From contig CAJXAG010000028.1 in assembly GCA_913050645.1 (NCBI GenBank), positions 1-14,015 of the forward strand: a DNA stretch of 14,015 bases. The letters are read 5' to 3'. This document shows positions 6,008 through 12,340 of this stretch, piece by piece. Each line of letters begins with the position of its first letter. The first letter of the stretch is position 1. The notes under the pieces were generated by a model. It searched no databases. It was not told the DNA's origin and was given only the letters and a program-made list of their open reading frames with translations. The position numbers and the translations under genes were made by a program. This stretch comes from an uncultured bacterium (GTDB lineage: Bacteria > Patescibacteriota > Minisyncoccia > Phycocordibacterales > UBA918).

Positions 6008-7564
6008 ATGATTACTGCAAGCAAAATTATCGGAAACCTCAGTAGCCCCACAAACGCAGATCGCCGCCTTATTGAAAAAGCGTACGAATATTCCCAGAAG
6101 GCGCATGAGGGACACAAACGCTACTCTGGGGAACCCTATATGACCCATGTAGCTTCAGTTGCATATATGCTTGCGCAGATGGGAATGGGGCCCCGCACGA
6201 TTGCAGCAGGACTTCTTCATGACACCATTGAGGACACCGATGTCAGCTCAGAGGATATCCGTAATGAATTTGGCGAAGAGGTGCTTTTTTTAGTTGAAGG
6301 TGTAACTAAGTTAAGTTCTGTTCGATATTACGGTTCTGACCGACACAATGAAAGTTTGCGAAAACTGTTTGTGGCAACCAGTCAAGACATACGTGTACTC
6401 ATTGTGAAGCTTGTTGACCGTTTACATAACATGCAGACACTCGAGTATGTTCCTGAAGAGAAACAGTTACGCATAGCACGTGAGACACTGGAGATACACG
6501 TACCTGTTGCACACCGGCTTGGAATGGGGCGCATTCGCAAGGAGCTTGAAGACCTCGCATTCCCATACGTATACCCTGAAGAACATAAAAAGGTGTGCGA
6601 CATGCTTGAACAGAGCACGAGCAAATCAAAGGATTTTCTAGAAAAGGAACGAAAAAATCTACAAAAGAAGCTAGCAGACTCTGGTTTAACAGATTTTCAA
6701 ACTTCGTATCGCGTCAAAGGACTCTATAGTCTTTTTCACAAGCTCAAGCGTAAAGAATGGAATATTGACACAGTGTATGATCTGCTTGCGATGCGTATTG
6801 TCGTGCAGAGTGTTGAAGATTGTTATCGAGCCATGGGTATTGTACATAATCTATGGCGCCCGATGCCGCAACGTATGAAAGACTACATCAACCTCCCAAA
6901 GCCAAACGGCTACCAGTCGATCCACACTACTGTTATTACCGGTTCAGGCACCATCCTTGAAATACAGATCCGCACCGAAAAAATGCACCATGAAGCTGAG
7001 TACGGTGTCGCCTCACATATCATCTACAAAGAAGATTCCATTTCTGGCGCCGCAGGAGGAGGCTCTTGGTTTGCAAACCTGGTACCTACCCTCTTTCGTC
7101 CGTTTGCCTGGCGCTCTCAACAAGAACACATCAACAAAGAAGACCTGGACGATACAAAAGACGTACATCCTTCACAGAAAATTCCACACTGGATTCAGCA
7201 AATCGGCTCGATGTATACACACGAAAAAGCATCTGGGGAGGAATTTGTCGAAGACATGCGCAAGGACTTTTTTAGCAACCGCATCTTCGTTTTCACACCC
7301 AACGGTGACGTCGTGGATCTGCCGGTAGCAGCGACACCTATTGATTTTGCATACGCAATCCACTCAGAAGTCGGTAACCATATCGCTGCAGCGAAAGTAA
7401 ACAATAAAATGGTGCAGCTGGATACCGAACTGCATAACGGTGACATTGTACAGATCGATACTAAGAAAAATGCCCATCCTACCCCCAAGTGGCTTCCGAT
7501 TGCCAAAACATCACTTGCAAAGCGACGTATCCGCTCTGCCCTTTCTGAAAAAGATCAGACATAA
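6008..7564 (+). CDS. rel: Bifunctional Rel/SpoT-type (p)ppGpp synthetase/hydrolase
   Basis: This enzyme makes and degrades the stringent-response alarmone (p)ppGpp. The 518 residues contain an HD hydrolase domain (His47; LLHDTIEDTD with His71, Asp72, Glu75, Asp76; KLVDRLHNMQT with Asp137). An intact synthetase domain follows (YRVKGLYSLFHKLKRK 234-249, YDLLAMRIVV, KDYINLPKPNGYQSIHTT 291-308, LEIQIRTEKMHHEAEYGVASH). A TGS domain lies at about 424-486 (NRIFVFTPNGDVVDLP, PIDFAYAIHSEVGN). Both active sites keep their key residues, so both activities are likely. It ends soon after TGS: the zinc-finger/helical and ACT regulatory domains of full-length (about 730 aa) RelA/SpoT are missing. An insert of about 45 residues (345-390) rich in Gly, then Asp/Lys, separates synthetase from TGS. 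No strong Shine-Dalgarno site is seen; GCGAAG precedes the ATG. It converges on parB through a shared terminator. Confidence 0.95.
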   Translation: MITASKIIGNLSSPTNADRRLIEKAYEYSQKAHEGHKRYSGEPYMTHVASVAYMLAQMGMGPRTIAAGLLHDTIEDTDVSSEDIRNEFGEEVLFLVEGVTKLSSVRYYGSDRHNESLRKLFVATSQDIRVLIVKLVDRLHNMQTLEYVPEEKQLRIARETLEIHVPVAHRLGMGRIRKELEDLAFPYVYPEEHKKVCDMLEQSTSKSKDFLEKERKNLQKKLADSGLTDFQTSYRVKGLYSLFHKLKRKEWNIDTVYDLLAMRIVVQSVEDCYRAMGIVHNLWRPMPQRMKDYINLPKPNGYQSIHTTVITGSGTILEIQIRTEKMHHEAEYGVASHIIYKEDSISGAAGGGSWFANLVPTLFRPFAWRSQQEHINKEDLDDTKDVHPSQKIPHWIQQIGSMYTHEKASGEEFVEDMRKDFFSNRIFVFTPNGDVVDLPVAATPIDFAYAIHSEVGNHIAAAKVNNKMVQLDTELHNGDIVQIDTKKNAHPTPKWLPIAKTSLAKRRIRSALSEKDQT

Positions 7565-7566
7565 CG

Positions 7567-7598
7567 AAAAACACTGCAATGGTAGTTGCAGTGTTTTT
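7567..7598 (+). terminator. Bidirectional terminator between rel and parB
   Basis: Perfect 13-bp stem AAAAACACTGCAA / TTGCAGTGTTTTT with a 6-base loop, just after the rel stop (7564) and just past the parB stop (7605 on the minus strand). T-runs exist in both directions. Confidence 0.9.
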
Positions 7599-7604
7599 CA
7601 TTTT

Positions 7605-9140
7605 CTAGAGTGTGAAGTTTTTCATTGAGTAGAGATCCTCGTCATTGGCTTTCTCTTCGGGTATTTCTGGCTCTGACTCGGTTACCGTTGCAGTAGTTTC
7701 TGCTACTTCAGTCTCTGCATTCTCATATGGACTCACAAGATCCTCTTTACGTGCTGCATCAGTATGTTGCGCAACAAACGCAAACTCGTCGTCTTTTGCA
7801 TAGTCATGCTGCGACGCTGACGAATCTACAGCTGGTTCTGCAGAAGGTGTATCCGGCTCTTCCGTAATACCTCCCTCTTCCTGTTGTGTTACCGGAACTG
7901 CTGATGCTTCTTCTATATCTGTTTGCAGAGATTCTTGCTGTTCTGGCTCTGGGACGGTTGGCGCAGCTTGTTCTTGTGCCATAAATGCAAACTCGTCATC
8001 TGTATCTGCCACTGGTTGTTCGGACACTCCTTCTGGGTCCGGCGAAACAGCAGTTGCTTCAGCTGAGACCTCTTCCACTACAGACTCCGCATGAGAAGTA
8101 CCAAACGGAACATCTTCTTGCTGCGGAATACTATGGCGACCTTCATCAGCTGCTTGTGGCATTTCTGGTGAAGCAATTTCTTGTTCCTGTTCTGGCGCCA
8201 CCATATCAAGTGGTACTGCCTGAGAAAGTTTTGCCGCAAGCGACGCCTCAGGAGAAAGTTCGTGGATCACCGTCGCTGACTCTCCTTCCTCTACTGCCTT
8301 CTGCGCATCCTCTTCCTGCTGCTTCATAATCGCAAGTAGTTTTTGCAAATCTTCGTCGGAGAAGTAGTCGATGGTCAGTTTGCCACCAAAGTCTGTTTTG
8401 GAAATCTGTACCCGTGTACCAAGTGTGTCAGTGAATTCTTTTTCAATCGCAATCAATTCTGCGTCAGTATTAGTCCATTTCTTCTTTCGTACCTTATCAG
8501 AAGCAATCTTCCGCGTAATACGCTCCACCTCACGCACCGAAAGCTTCTTTAGGAGAATCTCACGATACACCACATCTTGCTCTTCGGGGCGGTCTCGGAG
8601 CATCAACAACGTGCGTGCGTGTCCTTCGGAGATATCACCAAGCTTCAGTGAGTTAAGCATGCACTCAGGAAGGCCGAGTAGTCGAATACTGTTTGACACA
8701 TACTCACGTGAGCGCCCCACCTTCTTGGCCACCTGTGCATGTGAAAGCTCAAACGTATCTGCAAGCTGACGAAACGCAAGTGCGCGATCAACTGCATTGA
8801 GATCCTCACGCTGCAGGTTTTCAATGATTGCCAACTCAAGCTTCTCTTGCTCAGTCTGTTCACCAGAACGAATAATCACTGGGACCTGTGCAAGGCCTGC
8901 GAGCTTAGATGCCCGCAACCGTCGCTCTCCTGCAATCAGTTCATACTCAGAACGAAATGCTCCATCTTCAGTCTGAATCTCTTGGCGGGTTACCGTCAAC
9001 GGCTGCAAAATGCCGTACATGCGAATAGACTCCGCAAGCTCCTTAAGCTTCGACTCGTCAAACTCTCGTCGTGGTTGGAACGGATTCTCAACCACCTTTT
9101 CTACCTCTACCCAAAAAATTGAATCTCCTTGAAATGCCAT
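7605..9140 (-). CDS. parB: ParB/Spo0J-type partition protein with long acidic tail
   Basis: ParB is the CTP-dependent clamp that loads at parS and spreads to direct chromosome segregation. Residues 9-92 form the N-terminal domain (NPFQPRREFD; ELIAGERRLRA at 68-77, the CTP-binding box; IIENLQRED at 105-113). The HTH core covers about 118-215 (LSHAQVAKKVGRSREYVSNS; ISEGHARTLL). A C-terminal dimerisation segment appears at about 243-275 (RVQISK, KLTIDYFSDEDLQKLLAIM). These 275 residues match normal Spo0J length. A further 235 residues are acidic and rich in Glu, Pro, Ala, Ser and Thr, probably disordered. They contain DDEFAFMAQ (381-389) and DDEFAFVAQ (450-458). No parA or parS is seen here. The ATG at 9140 fits the family N-terminus (SIFWVEVEKV), but the strongest Shine-Dalgarno site lies 31 bases upstream, too far for normal use. 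tRNA-Leu lies 99 bp upstream on the same strand. Confidence 0.94.
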   Translation of the reverse strand: MAFQGDSIFWVEVEKVVENPFQPRREFDESKLKELAESIRMYGILQPLTVTRQEIQTEDGAFRSEYELIAGERRLRASKLAGLAQVPVIIRSGEQTEQEKLELAIIENLQREDLNAVDRALAFRQLADTFELSHAQVAKKVGRSREYVSNSIRLLGLPECMLNSLKLGDISEGHARTLLMLRDRPEEQDVVYREILLKKLSVREVERITRKIASDKVRKKKWTNTDAELIAIEKEFTDTLGTRVQISKTDFGGKLTIDYFSDEDLQKLLAIMKQQEEDAQKAVEEGESATVIHELSPEASLAAKLSQAVPLDMVAPEQEQEIASPEMPQAADEGRHSIPQQEDVPFGTSHAESVVEEVSAEATAVSPDPEGVSEQPVADTDDEFAFMAQEQAAPTVPEPEQQESLQTDIEEASAVPVTQQEEGGITEEPDTPSAEPAVDSSASQHDYAKDDEFAFVAQHTDAARKEDLVSPYENAETEVAETTATVTESEPEIPEEKANDEDLYSMKNFTL

Positions 9141-9171
9141 ACTATCTCTATATCAATACAAAAAACCGAGT

Positions 9172-9181
9172 ATCACCTCCT
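9172..9181 (-). promoter_or_regulatory. Perfect Shine-Dalgarno sequence with no start codon at normal distance
   Basis: On the minus strand AGGAGGTGAT is fully complementary to the 3' end of typical 16S rRNA. The next usable parB ATG is 31 bases downstream. The closest alternative, a TTG, opens a two-codon frame only. A -10-like TAAAAT (minus strand, 9191-9196) lies just upstream, so the motif would be near the 5' end of a parB transcript. Confidence 0.5.
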
Positions 9182-9239
9182 GTTTTCTGTATTTTAACAC
9201 AGAGCATCCCACTTCCCTGTTTATAACTTCAAAACACTG

Positions 9240-9321
9240 TGCCGCGGGAGGGAATCGAACCCTCACCCCCGAAAGAATGCGATTTTGAGTCGCACGCGTC
9301 TACCAATTCCGCCACCGCGGC
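9240..9321 (-). tRNA. tRNA-Leu (anticodon CAA)
   Basis: The minus strand folds as a class II cloverleaf. The 7-bp acceptor is GCCGCGG/CCGCGGC with discriminator A. The D-arm contains AATTGGTAGACGC. The anticodon arm is TGCGA-CTCAAAA-TCGCA, giving anticodon CAA (decodes UUG). A long variable arm is followed by T-arm GAGGG-TTCGATT-CCCTC. CCA is not encoded; CAG follows. Length 82 nt. It lies upstream of parB in the same direction. Confidence 0.95.
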
Positions 9322-9370
9322 ACACTGGTTTCAAGTGACACAGAGTGTAACAAATTTTTCATTGCAGGCA

Positions 9371-9398
9371 TAGACTTTGTTACGTAAAACTGTATGAT
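9371..9398 (+). promoter_or_regulatory. Predicted promoter of the 71-aa basic protein gene
   Basis: TAGACT (9371-9376), a 16-bp spacer, then TATGAT (9393-9398, 5 of 6 consensus bases). The gene's ribosome site and ATG follow within 36 bp. Confidence 0.5.
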
Positions 9399-9433
9399 GA
9401 AAATTGGAATCTTCACAGAAAGGAGACGGTCAA

Positions 9434-9649
9434 ATGAGCTGGAACTTGCTTCATGCACGTAAAGCTGCTCACAGGAAACCTGCCACACCCAACGCAGAAG
9501 ACAATGCAAAACTTCTACCCTCTGAGCGTTTCCAAGCAGCAATAGAAGCACGTCGCTTCCCGCGCTTTGCAACACAGGCTGCCTGTGATGCAATCTGCGC
9601 AAAAGGTGCAGTTGCAATAAGCGCACTGAAGGCAAAGTACGGAATATAA
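9434..9649 (+). CDS. Small basic protein of unknown function, 71 aa
   Basis: I do not recognise a family. The protein is rich in Ala, Lys and Arg (LLHARKAAHRKPA; FQAAIEARRFPRFATQAACDA; ALKAKYGI) and looks mostly helical, without membrane segments. The two Cys (in ACDAIC) are five residues apart. The frame is open further upstream to an ATG at 9404, but AAAGGAG lies 8 bases before the ATG at 9434, so I use that start. A good -10 (TATGAT) sits about 36 bp upstream and a hairpin terminator follows the stop, so this appears to be a genuine single-gene unit. It converges on the peroxiredoxin gene. A nucleic-acid-binding role would fit the charge but is only a guess. Confidence 0.6.
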   Translation: MSWNLLHARKAAHRKPATPNAEDNAKLLPSERFQAAIEARRFPRFATQAACDAICAKGAVAISALKAKYGI

Positions 9650-9656
9650 ACATAAA

Positions 9657-9682
9657 AAACGGCACCTGATTAGGTGCCGTTT
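9657..9682 (-). terminator. Terminator shared by the peroxiredoxin and the 71-aa gene
   Basis: 11-bp stem AAACGGCACCT / AGGTGCCGTTT with loop GATT. The T-run is best on the minus strand (TTTTTTATG), serving the peroxiredoxin; on the + strand it is followed by the weaker TTTATTAATT. Confidence 0.85.
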
Positions 9683-9700
9683 ATTAATTGCATTCTTTGA

Positions 9701-10300
9701 TTAGATCTTCCCGACCAGATCAACTCCCGGAATAAGGGTCTCCCCACCGTCGTCCCAACTTGCAGGACATACGTTTGCAGGGTTGTTGCTCACATACTTT
9801 GCAGCTTTGAATTTGCGCAACGTTTCCTTTCCTGAACGCCCTACTGCATCACAGTTGAGCTCAAGTGTCTTGATAATCCCATCGGGAGAAATGATGAACG
9901 TACCACGGTGTGTCACCCCCTCATCTTCAATCAATACCCCAAAGAGATCAGAAAGCACATGTGCTGGGTCTGCAGCCATTGGATACGTAATTTCAGCAAT
10001 AGTTGGCGACGCATCATGCCACCCCTTATGCACCTCTACGGTATCTGTTGAAACAGATACGATTTCAGCACCCTCTTCCTTAAAGGTCTCATACAAAGAG
10101 GCCATCTCTCCGAGCTCTGTTGGACACACAAAGGTGAAGTCCTTCGGGTAAAATATAAGAATCACCCACTTTCCACGCAGCTCCCCAAAGCTCATCTTAG
10201 AAAAATCACCGTCTTTGAATACATCAAAATCTAAATCTTCAGGAACCTCGTCGTTCACGGTAAGTGGTGCGAATACTGGCTCAAATTCTAGTTCATCCAT
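9701..10300 (-). CDS. 2-Cys peroxiredoxin (AhpC/Prx1 type)
   Basis: Peroxiredoxins reduce hydrogen peroxide and organic hydroperoxides with a reactive Cys. The 199-residue protein has the thioredoxin-like core with FYPKDFTFVCPTE (peroxidatic Cys59), the supporting Thr56 and RGTFIISPDGII (132-143). The resolving Cys178 lies in NVCPASW near the C-terminus, typical of AhpC/Prx1 dimers. Cys150 (ELNC) is an additional Cys. The frame is open upstream to 10429, but that extension would run through miaA on the other strand and lacks family similarity. The Met at 10300 gives the usual length. No strong Shine-Dalgarno site precedes it. It is divergent from miaA with 54 bp between starts, so the two promoters share this gap; -10-like TATAAG is visible on the minus strand. 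The reductant partner (AhpF or thioredoxin system) is not in the window. Confidence 0.93.
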   Translation of the reverse strand: MDELEFEPVFAPLTVNDEVPEDLDFDVFKDGDFSKMSFGELRGKWVILIFYPKDFTFVCPTELGEMASLYETFKEEGAEIVSVSTDTVEVHKGWHDASPTIAEITYPMAADPAHVLSDLFGVLIEDEGVTHRGTFIISPDGIIKTLELNCDAVGRSGKETLRKFKAAKYVSNNPANVCPASWDDGGETLIPGVDLVGKI

Positions 10301-10354
10301 ATGCTCTATAAAAACTATAGTCTTATAACGCAGGTATGATACCATGCGATCACT

Positions 10355-11254
10355 ATGAGCAATAGTAAACCAAAAGTTCTGGTCATTGCAGGAGCTACCG
10401 CATCTGGCAAAACCTCCCTTTCTATACAACTCGCCAAAACATTCAGTGGTGAAATTATTTCAGCTGATTCACGACAGATATACAAAACACTCGATATCGG
10501 AACAGGGAAAGTGACACCAGAAGAGATGGGAGGAGTTCCACACCACATGATAGACATCATCAACCCGGAGGAAACATATACCGCCGCAGAATTCAAAACA
10601 GCAGGAGCACAAGTCATCACAGAAATCACAGCACGGGGCAACATGCCCATTATTGCGGGCGGCACTTTTTTCTATGTCGATACCCTCTTGGGGCGTATTA
10701 CTTCGCCTGAGGTTGAGCCGAATCCAAAACTGCGAGCAACACTTGAACAACATACTACTGAAGAGCTATACAATGAACTGCGCAAGTGTGATCCACGCCG
10801 AGCAGAAGCTATGGACCCCCACAACAAACGGCGACTTATTCGTGCACTAGAAATTGTTTCAACACTTGGCTCGGTTCCTGCTATTCCTACCGATGAGCCG
10901 TATGAAGTGCTAACTATCGGCATTCAAAGAGAAAAAGAAGAGCTACGCGATCGATTTAGCGCACGAGCAAAACAATGGCTCGAGGTGGGCTTTATGGCTG
11001 AAATCTGCACATTGCTCAACTCTGGACTCAGTCAGAAGCGACTCCAGGAAATTGGTTTTGAATACACTCTTGGGGTTGCCCTCTATAACAACGAGATTAC
11101 TCAGGAGGAGTTTCTACAAAAATTTATTGAGAAAAACTGGCAATATGCAAAGAAACAAATCATGTGGCTAAAGAAAGACAAAACAATCCAATGGTTTAAA
11201 CCTGATGGCATAACAGATGTTACCAAAACAGTTTCAAAATTTTTATCTACGTAG
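10355..11254 (+). CDS. miaA: tRNA dimethylallyltransferase MiaA
   Basis: MiaA adds a dimethylallyl group to A37 of tRNAs that read codons starting with U, using dimethylallyl diphosphate. The tRNA-Trp(CCA) and tRNA-Leu(CAA) in this window, both with A37, are expected substrates. The 299 residues show the P-loop GATASGKT (13-20), SADSRQIYKTLDIGTGK (36-52), the substrate-channel motif AGGTFFYVDTLL (101-112), DPHNKRRLIRALEI and LQEIGFEYTLG, all in family order and at normal length. No Shine-Dalgarno site is seen before the ATG. A TATGAT -10 at 10335-10340 would start the transcript about 8 bases before the ATG, so translation may be nearly leaderless. The stop codon lies inside the first of two tandem palindromes. 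It is divergent from the peroxiredoxin gene. Confidence 0.96.
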   Translation: MSNSKPKVLVIAGATASGKTSLSIQLAKTFSGEIISADSRQIYKTLDIGTGKVTPEEMGGVPHHMIDIINPEETYTAAEFKTAGAQVITEITARGNMPIIAGGTFFYVDTLLGRITSPEVEPNPKLRATLEQHTTEELYNELRKCDPRRAEAMDPHNKRRLIRALEIVSTLGSVPAIPTDEPYEVLTIGIQREKEELRDRFSARAKQWLEVGFMAEICTLLNSGLSQKRLQEIGFEYTLGVALYNNEITQEEFLQKFIEKNWQYAKKQIMWLKKDKTIQWFKPDGITDVTKTVSKFLST

Positions 11255-11280
11255 ATATATACATACGTATCTACGTAGAT
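11245..11280 (+). repeat. Two copies of the palindrome ATCTACGTAGAT
   Basis: Identical 12-bp perfect palindromes at 11245-11256 and 11269-11280, at a 24-bp pitch, with a third related ATACGTAT at the edge of the spacer. The miaA stop codon TAG is inside the first copy. They lie just upstream of the tRNA-Trp promoter. They could be operator sites or weak hairpins; no T-tract supports termination. Confidence 0.75.
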
Positions 11281-11301
11281 GCGCTATGCTTAAAATTTGT
11301 A

Positions 11302-11330
11302 TTGATTTTAAGGAGTAAGTTGCGTACTAT
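11302..11330 (+). promoter_or_regulatory. Predicted tRNA-Trp promoter
   Basis: TTGATT (11302-11307), a 17-bp spacer, then TACTAT (11325-11330). Each box matches 4 of 6 consensus positions. The predicted start near 11337 leaves a leader of about 47 nt before the tRNA. Confidence 0.45.
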
Positions 11331-11346
11331 GTACGACACTTAGTTA

Positions 11347-11384
11347 CGAGACTATTTCTAAAATAGTCCCTCGGACTATTTTAG
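11347..11384 (+). promoter_or_regulatory. Mutually exclusive hairpins in the tRNA-Trp leader
   Basis: GACTATTT (11350-11357) can pair with AAATAGTC (11361-11368). Alternatively CTAAAATAGTCC (11358-11369) forms a perfect 12-bp stem with GGACTATTTTAG (11373-11384) around loop CTC. The second stem includes the first base of the tRNA. The two folds share the middle strand and cannot coexist. Confidence 0.55.
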
Positions 11385-11454
11385 GGCCTATAGTTTAGTG
11401 GTAGAATTCTGGTCTCCAAAACCAGCGGCCGTGGTTCGAGTCCACGTGGGCCCG
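11384..11454 (+). tRNA. tRNA-Trp (anticodon CCA)
   Basis: Cloverleaf with acceptor GGGCCTA/TGGGCCC (one U-G pair) and discriminator G. The D-arm has the AGTGGTA loop and a wobble-rich stem. The anticodon arm is CTGGT-CTCCAAA-ACCAG, giving anticodon CCA (UGG). The variable loop is 4 nt and the T-arm is CGTGG-TTCGAGT-CCACG. CCA is not encoded at the 3' end. Length 71 nt, at the short end of normal. Confidence 0.95.
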
Positions 11455-11461
11455 CAGCAGC

Positions 11462-11505
11462 AAAAAGAAAACACCTGATACGGGAATATCAGGTGTTTTC
11501 TTTTT
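11462..11505 (+). terminator. Terminator after tRNA-Trp
   Basis: Perfect 19-bp inverted repeat (11462-11480 with 11487-11505) around loop CGGGAA. The GC-rich part is CACCTGATA/TATCAGGTG, followed by TTTTCTTTTT on the + strand. Confidence 0.9.
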
Positions 11506-11740
11506 AGTATATGACCTGTGTTACATACGGCTCGGGCGGGAGCCGGAGCGCTGTGAACTTGTGAACCGCGAGGCGAGGTCGAGAGTACTTAGTAGAATCA
11601 GAGCGAAGCGAATGATTATGCTTAGTAACTCGTGACCGCAAAAGTAACTTACATCACTCAAGGCTTCGGCAGGAGACGGAAGCATGTTGCACGAAGCGAA
11701 GCGAGCACGACAGCTGAGTTGGGTCGAGAGTACCGTTAAC
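11506..11740. other. ORF-free spacer with internal repeats
   Basis: I see no gene in this GC-richer stretch. It contains a hairpin CGGCTC-GGGCGG-GAGCCG (11528-11545), the 12-mer GGTCGAGAGTAC twice (11577-11588 and 11722-11733), and several AGCGAAGCGA runs (near 11602 and 11694). The second 12-mer abuts the likely end of the dead transposase. It may be decayed mobile DNA or an undetected small RNA. Confidence 0.5.
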
Positions 11741-11743
11741 TAG

Positions 11744-12338
11744 TCAACACCTTCGCAACACTTCCTCTGGAGTTTGGAAATTAATACCCATGTGTATTCG
11801 TTCAGTATCGTAGTACGACAAATAAGCTTTCAAAACTTTTCTAAAAGAAGTAATATTGTGAGTTGTTTGGTCTAAACACTCTTCCTGCAGCGTACGATTA
11901 AAGCGTTCAACATGAGCATTGTCATTTGGTTTCCGTACACGAGAGTGGCGATGCTTCGTACCCAGACGTTCGGTGAAGTGGGCACTAAACTCAGGACCAT
12001 GGTCACTTTGCACGGTCTGAAATGTAAACGGCGCATGCTGTTTAGCATGATATAAAAACAAGAGGTGCAATTCGAGCACTGATATGTTCACTCGCCCAAG
12101 CATGTACCCAGCGAGAATGCAGGTCAATCAATGTGAATACATAGATCCGTTCTTTCTGATTTTTCATAAGATGAATCGTATCCACCTGCACTAAATCACC
12201 AGGACGTACCACCAATGGTCTTGGTTACGGTGGGTGGTATCGTTTCCAGGGTGAACGCTTCTTCAAGAGACCACGTCGATCTAAGGTTCTGCGTACTGTA
12301 TTCAGGCTCACCGTCGTACCTTCATTGTCCCAACCGTT
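11744..12338 (-). pseudogene. IS481-like DDE transposase, C-terminal fragment (broken)
   Basis: Reading down from 12338 on the minus strand the frame gives VSLNTVRRTLDRRGLLKKRS and RYHPP, then a TAA at 12225-12227, then PRPLVVRPGDLVQVDTIHL (first catalytic Asp in VDTIHL) and LIDLHSRWVHAWASEHISA. After this, one extra base (the + strand T at 12066) shifts the frame. Omitting it gives RIALLFLYHAK and continues into QSDHGPEFSAHF (second Asp) and NAHVERFNRTLQEECL (catalytic Glu), ending at a TGA at 11744-11746. All three DDE residues survive, but the nonsense codon and frameshift make a functional product unlikely. The rve core type and its fusion to the N-terminal half at 12899-13189 favour IS481 over two-frame IS3. 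Confidence 0.85.
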
Positions 12339-12340
12339 AG

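Noticed and set aside
7985..8329. Long plus-strand frame opposite the parB tail
   Set aside because: It is a composition artefact of the repetitive acidic coding sequence on the minus strand and has no ribosome site or recognisable motif.
9404..9433. Upstream ATG for the 71-aa basic protein
   Set aside because: The upstream ATG overlaps the end of the promoter region, whereas AAAGGAG is ideally spaced for the ATG at 9434.
10301..10429. N-terminal extension of the peroxiredoxin up to 10429
   Set aside because: It would overlap the start of miaA on the other strand and adds 43 residues not seen in the family; the Met at 10300 gives standard length.
11731..11747. GTACCGTTAACTAGTC looks like an E. 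coli trp operator
   Set aside because: It is not a perfect palindrome, lacks the ACCTGTTAACAGGT core of the local palindromes and lies at the end of a transposase; similarity is probably chance.
11744..12127. Independent 127-aa integrase gene from a TTG at 12127
   Set aside because: Its first 20 residues are out-of-frame translation of a conserved transposase segment; it is the tail of a frameshifted pseudogene.
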